A DNA stretch of 64,000 nt, taken from assembly GCA_002529455.1 (NCBI GenBank), contig NYMS01000062.1, positions 1 through 64,000 on the forward strand, written 5' to 3'. Source of the stretch: Glycomyces fuscus (GTDB taxonomy: Bacteria > Actinomycetota > Actinomycetes > Streptosporangiales > Streptosporangiaceae). A program made the position numbers and the translations under genes. The notes under the pieces are model-generated. The model was not told the DNA's origin. It saw nothing but the letters and a program-made list of their open reading frames with translations, and made no database searches. Below, piece after piece: positions 57,017 to 64,000 of the stretch. Within the stretch, counting starts at the first letter, position 1. Each line of letters opens with the position of its first letter.

Positions 57017-58036
57017 TCATGAGAACAGGCCGCGCGTGCTCCGGGGAGCGGCGGTGGACTGCCTCAGGATGAGCTGGGTGGGCATCTCCACCTGGAGGCG
57101 CCCGGCCGTTCCGCCGAGGACGTCCACGGTGAGCCGGCCCGCGGTCAGCCCGGTGTCGTAGGGAGCCTGGTCGACGGTGGTCAGGTCCATCACCGCCGCG
57201 GTGTCGTGGTTGTCGAAGCCCATGAGGGAGATCGAGTCCGGTACGCGCACACCCGAGTGGCGCAGCGTGCGGTACGCGCCCAGCGCGAGGTCGTCGAACT
57301 CCGCCAGCACGGCCGTGGGCGGATCGTGGTCCGACAGCAGCTCTCCCATGGCCAGCTCACCGCCCGCGTGCCCGGTGGCCTTGGCCACGCTCCACGGTGA
57401 CAGTCCCTCCTCCGCCATGGCCGCCTCGTACCCCTCCAGCCGGTGCCGCGAGCTGGCGCTGGACCAGGCCTCGGACCGGGAGGCGATGTAGGCCACGCGC
57501 GTGTGCCCCAGGTTGAGCAGGTGCCGGGTGGCCCCCGCCGCACCGGCCCGGTCGTCGATGTACACGCTGGCCCGCCCGGGCACCCTCTGGCCGACCAGCA
57601 CCATGGGCACGCCCACGTCGTCCAGCCGGTGGCACTCCTCCTCGGACAGGTCCATGGACACGGTGACCACGGCGTCGGTGTTGCGCCGCAGCGGCAGCGC
57701 GCGCGTCCAGCCCTCCCGGGCCCGCGTCTCGCCGACCTGGTAGACGAGCATGTCCAGGTCGGACTCGCGCAGCGCGTCGCTGATCCCGGCCAGGACCGCT
57801 CCGAAGAACCACGGTTGGAGGAAGGGCACGACCACCGCGACCCGCCCCGTGCGGCCGGTGACCAGGCCGGAGGCGTTGCGCGAGACCACGTAGGCCAGTT
57901 CGTCGGCGGCGCGCTGGACCCGCCGGCGGACCTCCGGCGCGACCCCGGGGGCCCCGCGCAGCACACGGGAGACCGTCGAGAGGGAGACCCCCGCTCGATG
58001 GGCGACGTCCCGCATGCTCGCGGGTGGGCTGGGCAT
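57017..58036 (-). CDS. LacI family transcriptional regulator
   Basis: A sugar-responsive repressor. The N-terminal HTH is SMRDVAHRAGVSLSTVSRVL, residues about 7-27. The periplasmic-binding-like effector domain follows from VAVVVPFLQPWFFGAVLAG. ATG 58036 gives 339 aa; GTG 58045 would add three residues. It is divergent from the ABC importer and in line with the alpha-glucosidase gene. An AACGTT-centred operator lies 31-46 bases upstream. Confidence 0.93.
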   Translation of the reverse strand: MPSPPASMRDVAHRAGVSLSTVSRVLRGAPGVAPEVRRRVQRAADELAYVVSRNASGLVTGRTGRVAVVVPFLQPWFFGAVLAGISDALRESDLDMLVYQVGETRAREGWTRALPLRRNTDAVVTVSMDLSEEECHRLDDVGVPMVLVGQRVPGRASVYIDDRAGAAGATRHLLNLGHTRVAYIASRSEAWSSASSRHRLEGYEAAMAEEGLSPWSVAKATGHAGGELAMGELLSDHDPPTAVLAEFDDLALGAYRTLRHSGVRVPDSISLMGFDNHDTAAVMDLTTVDQAPYDTGLTAGRLTVDVLGGTAGRLQVEMPTQLILRQSTAAPRSTRGLFS

Positions 58037-58066
58037 GCCGTCCACGGTAGGAGCGCGACCCGGATT

Positions 58067-58082
58067 ATGGCAACGTTTTCAT
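58067..58082. promoter_or_regulatory. LacI-type operator
   Basis: ATGGCAACGTTTTCAT, a partial palindrome around AACGTT, as seen in MalR/LacI operators of actinomycetes. It lies in the divergent spacer between the lacI-like gene and the ABC importer genes. Confidence 0.65.
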
Positions 58083-58259
58083 GAGGACATTCGGACGGCG
58101 TGCCGTCTCTCTCCGTGCATGTCGTATATCGAGACACATTCTCTGTTGACTAGGTCACACCGTCGGTGGCATCGTTTGCGCACGACCCCGGGGGATGACC
58201 CAGCACACACTCGACGCCGCGCGCCCGGACACCCACCCGGCGCGGAAGGAGAGAGAGTC

Positions 58260-59570
58260 ATGCCAGTGCATTCACGCCAGAAGAGGTACACGGTGCGCGC
58301 ATGCGCTGCCGGGCTCGCCGCGCTGAGCCTCACCCTGGCCACCGCGTGCGGCGAGCCGCCGGGGGAGGAGACCGCGGGGGAGGGCGGCGAGACCGCGGGC
58401 CTCGCCGAGGACCCGGCGTTCGTCTGGGCGGTCACCGGCGCCGACCGCGCGATCCACGAGGAGGTCGCCCGCCTCTGGAACGAGAACAACCCCGACCGGC
58501 AGGTCGACATCTTCTTCCTGGCCCCCACCGCCGACGAGCAGCGCCAGGCCATGTTCCAGGACCTGCAGAACCAGGCCGGGGAGTTCGACGTCCTGGGCCT
58601 GGACGTCATCTGGACCGGCGAGTTCGCCGAGTACGGCTACGTCGAGAGCCTGGAGGACCTGCGCGGCGAGGTCGAGGGCGTCAGCCTGGAGGGCGCCATC
58701 GACAGCTCCCAGTGGCAGCAGGAGCTGTACGCGCTGCCCTACTCCTCCAACGGCGCCTTCCTCTACTACCGCACCGACCTCGTCGAGGAGCCGCCCACGA
58801 CGTGGGAGGAGCTCTACGAGACCGGCATGCAGGCCGCCGAGGAGGAGGGCATCTCCGCCTACGTCGGCCAGGGCGACCAGTACGAGGGCTTCGTCGTCAA
58901 CTACCTGGAGATGTTCTGGTCCGCCGGGGGCGAGCTGTTCGACGACGCCCAGGAGCAGAGCACCTTCCTGGAGGGCGACGCCGCCACCACGGCCCTGGAC
59001 TTCATGACCGAGGCCTACGAGAGCGGGTTCTACGCCGACGGCTTCGACACCATGGTCGAGGACGACGCGCGCGCACTGTTCCAGGCGGGCGACGCCGTCT
59101 ACATGCGCAACTGGCCCTACGCCATCCCGCTCCTGGAGGGCGAGGGGGACGAGGAGAGCGCGGTCGCGGACGACTTCGCGGTCGCCCCGCTGCCCACCTT
59201 CGACGGTGAGGGCACCACCAGCGCGCTGGGCGGGCTCAACAACGCGGTCAGCACGCTGAGCGACAGCAAGGACCTGGCCCGCGAGTTCGTCCTGTGGGCG
59301 GCCACCGACCCCGAGGCGCAGGACATCCTCCTCCAGAACAGCCTGCCGCCGACCATGATGAGCGCCTACGAGAACACCGACGACCCCGACGTGCAGATGC
59401 TCGGCGACATCCTCGCCGAGGCCCAGGCCCGCCCGCCGGTGCCCGGCTACAACTCGCTGTCCCTGGCCGTGCAGGACAGCCTGCACCCGGCCTTCCGGGG
59501 ACAGGGGGAGCCCGAGGCGGCCCTGGAGGCGGTGGACCAGGCGGCCAACGACGCGCTCGAGCAAGAGTAG
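58260..59570 (+). CDS. Sugar ABC transporter substrate-binding lipoprotein
   Basis: The extracellular solute receptor of a CUT1-type sugar importer, 436 aa. The signal ends in LTLATAC, giving a lipobox Cys at about residue 30. The mature protein has the type-1 binding fold, including NPDRQVDIFF, FDVLGLDVIWTGEFAEYGYV and GEPPTTWEELYETG-like segments. ATG 58260 follows GGAAGGAGAGAG. Two permease genes follow with no gap, so the three form an operon under the LacI operator. The specific sugar cannot be read; the alpha-glucosidase next door suggests an alpha-glucoside. Confidence 0.92.
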   Translation: MPVHSRQKRYTVRACAAGLAALSLTLATACGEPPGEETAGEGGETAGLAEDPAFVWAVTGADRAIHEEVARLWNENNPDRQVDIFFLAPTADEQRQAMFQDLQNQAGEFDVLGLDVIWTGEFAEYGYVESLEDLRGEVEGVSLEGAIDSSQWQQELYALPYSSNGAFLYYRTDLVEEPPTTWEELYETGMQAAEEEGISAYVGQGDQYEGFVVNYLEMFWSAGGELFDDAQEQSTFLEGDAATTALDFMTEAYESGFYADGFDTMVEDDARALFQAGDAVYMRNWPYAIPLLEGEGDEESAVADDFAVAPLPTFDGEGTTSALGGLNNAVSTLSDSKDLAREFVLWAATDPEAQDILLQNSLPPTMMSAYENTDDPDVQMLGDILAEAQARPPVPGYNSLSLAVQDSLHPAFRGQGEPEAALEAVDQAANDALEQE

Positions 59571-59575
59571 GCCAC

Positions 59576-60475
59576 ATGGCGACGACCCAGACAGTCCGCG
59601 TGAGCAGGGGCCTGGGTGAGCGTGCGATGGGGCGGGTCTTCCTCGCCCCGTCGTTCGCCTTCATGGCCGTGATCGCGCTCTTCCCCGTGTTCTACGCGAT
59701 CGGGATGAGCCTCTACGAGATCCGGGGGTTCCACCAGGAGTTCACCGGCGTCGACAACTACGTCCGGGTCCTGACCGACTCCGGCTTCTTCAACGCCGTC
59801 TGGAACACCCTGGTGTTCACGGTCGCGTCGGTGTCGCTGGAGTTCCTCGTCGGGATGGCCTTCGCGCTGATCATGCACCAGGCCTTCTTCGGACGGGGCC
59901 TGACCCGCGCGGTCATCCTCATCCCGTGGGTCATCCCGACCGCCGTGGCCGCGCAGGTGTGGCGGTTCATGTTCGACCCCAACCCGGGCTTCGTGAACGC
60001 CGTCCTGGGCACGGACATCAACTGGCTGCGCGACCCGTTCTGGTCGATGGTCGGCATCATCAGCGCCGACGTGTGGAAGACCGCGCCGTTCGTGGCACTG
60101 CTGCTGCTGGCGGGCCTGCAGACCATCCCGAAGGACTACTACGAGGCGGCCAGGGTGGACGGGGCCAACGCGCTCCAGAGGTTCTGGAACATCACCCTGC
60201 CGCTGCTGCGCCCGTCGATCGTCGTGGCCCTGCTGTTCCGCACGGTGGACGCCCTGCGCATGTTCGACTTCGCGTACGTGTTCACCGGCTACTCGAACTC
60301 GCTGGCCACACTGTCGGTCTACGCGCAGCGCTACCTGGTCCGGGACCCGGACCTGGGCTACGCCAACGCGTTGTCCACGGTCACGTTCGTCATCGTCATG
60401 CTCGTCGGCCTGGCCTTCATCAGCCGGATGGGCCGCCACATGATCGGTGAGGCGCCGCGGAAGGAGAAGCGATGA
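59576..60475 (+). CDS. Sugar ABC transporter permease (MalF type)
   Basis: A 299-aa integral membrane protein with six predicted segments. The EAA motif that contacts the ATPase is in EAARVDGANALQRFWNITLP. ATG 59576 lies 5 bases after the binding-protein stop. It pairs with the next permease. Confidence 0.93.
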   Translation: MATTQTVRVSRGLGERAMGRVFLAPSFAFMAVIALFPVFYAIGMSLYEIRGFHQEFTGVDNYVRVLTDSGFFNAVWNTLVFTVASVSLEFLVGMAFALIMHQAFFGRGLTRAVILIPWVIPTAVAAQVWRFMFDPNPGFVNAVLGTDINWLRDPFWSMVGIISADVWKTAPFVALLLLAGLQTIPKDYYEAARVDGANALQRFWNITLPLLRPSIVVALLFRTVDALRMFDFAYVFTGYSNSLATLSVYAQRYLVRDPDLGYANALSTVTFVIVMLVGLAFISRMGRHMIGEAPRKEKR

Positions 60476-61371
60476 CGGCCGAGACGGTGAGGCCGAGCGG
60501 GCCGGTCCACAAGCCGCGCCGACGCGTCCACCCGGCGGTGGGCAACACCCTCAAGCTGCTCGGGCTGGCCGTGGTGCTGCTGTGGTGCCTGTTCCCGTTC
60601 CTGTGGATGGGCATGACCAGCCTGCGGTCGGGGTCGGCGGCGATCACCGACCCGAACCTCTTCCAGGGGCCCTTCGACCTCAGCAACTACCGGGAGATCT
60701 TCGACCAGGGCTTCCAGTTCGCGCTGCGCAACTCGCTGATCGTGGCGACGGTGACCACGCTGGTCTGCATTCCGGTGGCCTCGCTGGCGGGCTACGCCCT
60801 GGCCCGGCTGCCGCTGGCCGGCAAGTTCGCGATCCTGGCCGCCACCCTGGTCGCGACCCTGTTCCCGCCGGTGGCGCTGGTCAACCCCCTCTACCAGATG
60901 TACCTGCGGCTCAACGAGTGGACCGGGATCAACCTGCTCAACTCCTTCGCGGGCATGATCATCCCGTACGTGGCGCTGACCCTGCCGCTGGCCGTCTTCA
61001 TCCTCACCACGTTCTTCGCGGGCATCCCGAAGGAGATCGAGGAGTCGGCGAAGGTGGACGGGGCGACCCCGTTCCAGGCCTTCCTGCGCGTGGTGGCGCC
61101 ACTGGCGGCGCCGGGCGTGGGGGCTGCGGCCATCCTGACCTTCGTGTACTCCACCAACGAGTTCCTGCTGGCCTTCTCCTTCGCCCCGAACGACCTGAAC
61201 GTGCAGACGGTCCCGGTCTTCGTGGCCACCTTCCAGCGGGTCGGCTACGAGAACCCGATCGGGCAGATCATGGCCGCGTCGGTCCTGGTGTCGGTCCCGC
61301 TGATCGTCTTCGCCCTGGTCCTGCAGCGCAGGATCGTGGCGGGCCTGACCTCCGGAGCCGTCAAGGGCTGA
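60472..61371 (+). CDS. Sugar ABC transporter permease (MalG type)
   Basis: The second membrane subunit, 299 aa, six segments. The EAA-like motif is ESAKVDGATPFQAFLRVVAP. Its ATG overlaps the previous stop by 4 bases (ATGA). No ATP-binding subunit gene follows, so the importer must borrow an ATPase encoded elsewhere, as MsiK does in Streptomyces. Confidence 0.93.
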   Translation: MTAETVRPSGPVHKPRRRVHPAVGNTLKLLGLAVVLLWCLFPFLWMGMTSLRSGSAAITDPNLFQGPFDLSNYREIFDQGFQFALRNSLIVATVTTLVCIPVASLAGYALARLPLAGKFAILAATLVATLFPPVALVNPLYQMYLRLNEWTGINLLNSFAGMIIPYVALTLPLAVFILTTFFAGIPKEIEESAKVDGATPFQAFLRVVAPLAAPGVGAAAILTFVYSTNEFLLAFSFAPNDLNVQTVPVFVATFQRVGYENPIGQIMAASVLVSVPLIVFALVLQRRIVAGLTSGAVKG

Positions 61372-61393
61372 CAGCGCCGTCGGGAGGAACCGG

Positions 61394-61428
61394 GCCGGTC
61401 CCGGAGGCGTGTGCCGCCTCCGGGACCG
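61394..61428. terminator. Bidirectional terminator between the ABC importer and the oxidase gene
   Basis: A 15-bp perfect stem CCGGTCCCGGAGGCG / CGCCTCCGGGACCGG with a 5-base loop, between convergent genes. Confidence 0.85.
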
Positions 61429-61481
61429 GACCCGTGCCCGGGGCGCGGCGCCCACCGCCCCCGGGTCCCGGCGGAAGCGGT

Positions 61482-62645
61482 TCAGCGGCGCACGACGTCG
61501 GTCCCGTCCAGGTCCGCCGCGTCCTTGCCCATCAGCTCGGCGGTGATCTGCAGCTCCGCCAGCGTCGCGCGCAGCACGTGCTCCACGCCCGCGGCGCCGT
61601 CCACGGCCAGTCCGTACACCCACGGCCGCCCCAGCAGCACCGCCTTCGCCCCCAGCGCCATCGCCACCGCCACGTCGGCGCCCGAACGCACACCCGAGTC
61701 GAACAGCACCGTGGCGCGGTCGCCGACCGCGTCCACCACCTCGGGCAGGGCGTCCAGCGCGGCCACGGCGTTGTCCACCTGCCGACCGCCGTGGTTGCTG
61801 ACCACGATCCCGTCCACGCCCGCCGAGACCAGGTCGGCGGCCTCGTCCCCGCGCACGACGCCCTTGACCAGTACCGGCAGGTCCGTCCACCGGCGGACGC
61901 GGGCGATGTTGTCGGTGCTCAGGGACCTGCTGGCGAACGCGCCCAGGAAGTGGAACACCGCCTCGGTGAACACTCCGCCCGGTTCCGGGTCGGCCTTGAG
62001 CCGGGACCGGAACTCGGGGTCGCTGAAGTAGTTCGCCGTGCCCTGGCTGCGCAGGAACGGCAGGTGTCCCAGCGCCAGGTCGCGGGGCCGCCACCCCAGC
62101 CGCTTGGTGTCGGCGGTGACGACGACCGCCTCCGCCCCGGCCGCCGTCGCCCGCCGCACGAACGACTCGGCCAGCGCGTCGTCGCTGGGCCAGTACAGCT
62201 GGTACCACCAGGAGTCGGCGGCCTCGGCGACCCGCTCCATCGGGGTGGAGGCGGCCGTGGACAGCACCATCGGCACCCCCACGGCGTTGGCGCCCTCGGC
62301 CACGGCGAGTTCGGCCTCCTCGTGCACCTGCTCCAGCACGCCGATCGGCGCGGTCAGCAGCGGAGTGGGGTACTCCCTGCCGAACAGGGTGACCCCCAGC
62401 CCTCCGGCCCCCTCGGCTCCCGGCCGCAGGCTGCGCGGGCGCAGCGCGTAGCGGGCGAACGCGTCCACGTTGGCGCGGGCGGTGCGCTCCCGGCCCGCGC
62501 TCCCCTCCACGTAGCCGAACGGCCCCGGCTCCATGGCCTTCTCGGCCAGGTCGCGCAGGTCCTCGTGGTGGTAGGGCAGCCCGGGCAGGCGGCCGTTGGT
62601 CGCGTCGGCGTAGACGCCGTCCTGGTACTGGGCGAAGTCGGTCAT
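61482..62645 (-). CDS. FMN-dependent alpha-hydroxy-acid oxidizing protein
   Basis: A 387-aa TIM-barrel flavoprotein of the lactate 2-monooxygenase/glycolate oxidase family. The catalytic His motif is GIVVSNHGGRQVD near residue 282. The FMN-site regions are TAPIGVLEQVHEEAELA, VVVTADTKRLGWR, LPVLVKGV and DSGVRSGADVAVAMALGA. Start ATG 62645 (MTDFAQYQDGVYAD). The substrate is a 2-hydroxy acid, probably lactate. It lies alone on this strand between the importer and an ABC exporter. Confidence 0.92.
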   Translation of the reverse strand: MTDFAQYQDGVYADATNGRLPGLPYHHEDLRDLAEKAMEPGPFGYVEGSAGRERTARANVDAFARYALRPRSLRPGAEGAGGLGVTLFGREYPTPLLTAPIGVLEQVHEEAELAVAEGANAVGVPMVLSTAASTPMERVAEAADSWWYQLYWPSDDALAESFVRRATAAGAEAVVVTADTKRLGWRPRDLALGHLPFLRSQGTANYFSDPEFRSRLKADPEPGGVFTEAVFHFLGAFASRSLSTDNIARVRRWTDLPVLVKGVVRGDEAADLVSAGVDGIVVSNHGGRQVDNAVAALDALPEVVDAVGDRATVLFDSGVRSGADVAVAMALGAKAVLLGRPWVYGLAVDGAAGVEHVLRATLAELQITAELMGKDAADLDGTDVVRR

Positions 62646-62802
62646 GGATCCCTCGCTGGCGCCGCGGCGCCGGGTACGGGCACCGCGGGGCACGGCGCAC
62701 GGGACGGAAGCAGGGCGGGCCGGGCCGCGGGGGCCGTGCCCCCGCGGCCGTGGCCGTCGAACCGTTCGCGCCGACCGGTCCTGGCCGGATGCTACCGCGC
62801 GG

Positions 62803-64000
62803 TCACGTGACCGGCGCCGCCCGGTCCGCCGCCGTCCGGTCGCCGCCGGGGGCCGGAGTCCCGGACCCGGCGATGTGCAGTGCCGCGATCAGCTCCCGGT
62901 ACAGGTCGTCCCGGTCCATCAGCTCCCGGTGCGTGCCCCTGTCCCGCACCCGTCCGTCCTCCATCAGCACGATGGTGTCGGCGCGGATCACGGTGGACAG
63001 CCGGTGCGCGACGGTCACCACGGCCGCCCGCGCGGCGTGGGCGCGCACGCTCTCGGTGATGGCGGCCTCGGTGATCGCGTCCACCTGCGAGGTGGCCTCG
63101 TCCAGCAGCAGCACGTCGGGCGAGCGCAGCAGGGCGCGGGCCAGGGCGATGCGCTGGCGCTGGCCTCCGGAGAAGGACGTGGCCTCCAGCGGGGTGTCCA
63201 GTCCCTCCTCCAGGGCGTCGACCTTGTCGGCCAGCCGCACCTGGGCCAGGACCCGGCGTACCTCCTCCTCGGTGGCGTCGGGCCGGCTGAACAGCAGGTT
63301 GTCCCGGACGGTGCCGGGGATGACGGGGGTGTCCTGCTCCACGTAGGCGAAGTGGCCGCGCACCTGCGCGGGGGTGAGCTCCCGGTAGGGCGTCCCGTCC
63401 AGGAACAGCCGCCCCTCCTCGGGTTCGAGGAAGCGCAGCAGCAGTGAGAGCACGGTGGTCTTGCCCGCGCCGGAGGGGCCCACGATCGCGGTGTGCCCGC
63501 GACGGGGAATGGCCAGGTCCACTCCGTCCAGGGCGGACTCGGCGCCGGGGGCGTAGCGGGCGGTGACCCCGCGCAGCTCCAGCAGCGCGTCCTCGCGGTC
63601 CCCGTCGGCGGGGGCGGCCGGTGCGGACGCGTCCGGCTCCTCGGAGGAGGGTTCGAGCGGGATGGCCTCCACCTCGCGGATGCGCCTGGCCGCGGCGACG
63701 CCCGACTGGAGCGTGGTGACGCTCTGGGACAGCTCCATGACCGGGGTCATCAGGGTGAACGCGTAGAGCAGGAAGGCGATGAGGGTGGAGACGCCGATGT
63801 CGCCCGAGGACACGCGCAGCGCGCCCGCGCCCAGGATGGCGATGATGGCCAGCTGGATCCCGCTGAACGCGATCGTCCAGGCGACCGCCTCGCGCCGCAC
63901 CGAGCGCACTCCGTGCCGCGCGGACTCCCGGGCGTGTTCGAGGATCCGGCCGCCCAGGCGCTCCTCGGCCCGGCTGACCTTGACCGTGCGGATCGCCCGC
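62803..64000 (-). CDS. ABC transporter, fused permease/ATPase (5' part beyond the window)
   Basis: A type-1 ABC exporter half-molecule cut by the window end. The frame is open through base 63999. The last membrane segments are seen in VAWTIAFSGIQLAIIAILGA and TLIAFLLYAFTLMTPVMELS. The ATPase domain carries Walker A IVGPSGAGKTTVLS, the Q-loop FAYVEQDTPV, the signature FSGGQRQRIALARALL, Walker B VLLLDEATSQVD and the H-loop VTVAHRLST. The substrate is unknown. Confidence 0.92.
   Translation of the reverse strand, partial: RAIRTVKVSRAEERLGGRILEHARESARHGVRSVRREAVAWTIAFSGIQLAIIAILGAGALRVSSGDIGVSTLIAFLLYAFTLMTPVMELSQSVTTLQSGVAAARRIREVEAIPLEPSSEEPDASAPAAPADGDREDALLELRGVTARYAPGAESALDGVDLAIPRRGHTAIVGPSGAGKTTVLSLLLRFLEPEEGRLFLDGTPYRELTPAQVRGHFAYVEQDTPVIPGTVRDNLLFSRPDATEEEVRRVLAQVRLADKVDALEEGLDTPLEATSFSGGQRQRIALARALLRSPDVLLLDEATSQVDAITEAAITESVRAHAARAAVVTVAHRLSTVIRADTIVLMEDGRVRDRGTHRELMDRDDLYRELIAALHIAGSGTPAPGGDRTAADRAAPVT

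Overview
The window is about 64 kb of very GC-rich DNA with frequent GTG starts, short gene overlaps and actinobacterial gene order. The gene order (clpX; folC-DUF4233-ndk-mreBCD-pbp2-rodA; radical SAM pair-RNase E/G-rplU-rpmA-obgE-proB; proA; nadD-rsfS-phosphatase-tRNA-Ala) points to a filamentous actinomycete. A Nocardiopsis-like genome is my best guess, by inference only.

Layout. (1) 1-6.8 kb: the 3' part of clpX, a DUF305 lipoprotein, and three tandem paralogous secreted LVIVD-repeat proteins. The middle copy is broken by a 106-bp internal deletion. (2) 6.97-16.8 kb: a divergent FolC-like Mur ligase paralog, then folC, DUF4233, ndk and the cell-elongation cluster mreB-mreC-mreD-pbp2-rodA. 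(3) 17-29.2 kb: TIGR03960 radical SAM protein, an unrecognised 542-aa protein inserted in a normally tight pair, TIGR03936/DUF2344, RNase E/G, rplU, rpmA, obgE, proB. (4) 29.2-46.5 kb: an accessory island lying between proB and proA. It starts with an esterase, an SDR/TetR pair and a solitary MazF-like protein. It continues with what looks like an undescribed small-molecule cluster: secreted cyclase-family protein, two paralogous PaaK/AMP-ligase-like proteins, an FAD monooxygenase, an MFS exporter, an AfsA-type double-hotdog enzyme, an HAD phosphatase, a KAS III, a MarR regulator and an aldo-keto reductase. (5) 46.5-53.3 kb: proA, a secreted beta-structure protein, an alpha/beta hydrolase, an M48 peptidase, then nadD-rsfS-phosphatase and tRNA-Ala(GGC). 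(6) 53.4-64 kb: an ArsR-rhodanese regulator overlapping a zinc-ribbon/metallo-beta-lactamase-like protein, a LacI/GH13/sugar ABC importer locus, an FMN alpha-hydroxy-acid oxidase, and the C-terminal part of an ABC exporter.

How the parts fit. The island genes share regulatory DNA. A GGCATAAG-type palindrome occurs at the MFS/monooxygenase promoter and before the cyclase gene, and a nearly identical 27-bp leader block precedes both ligase genes. AfsA-family enzymes join a beta-ketoacyl thioester to a glycerol-type phosphate, and the adjacent HAD protein could remove that phosphate. The module AfsA + HAD + KAS III therefore suggests a gamma-butyrolactone-, butenolide- or furan-like product, tailored by the oxidoreductases and exported by the MFS protein. 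This is inference; no product can be read from the sequence. In the sugar locus, a LacI repressor and an alpha-glucosidase are divergent from a binding protein and two permeases, with an AACGTT-centred operator between them and no dedicated ATPase.
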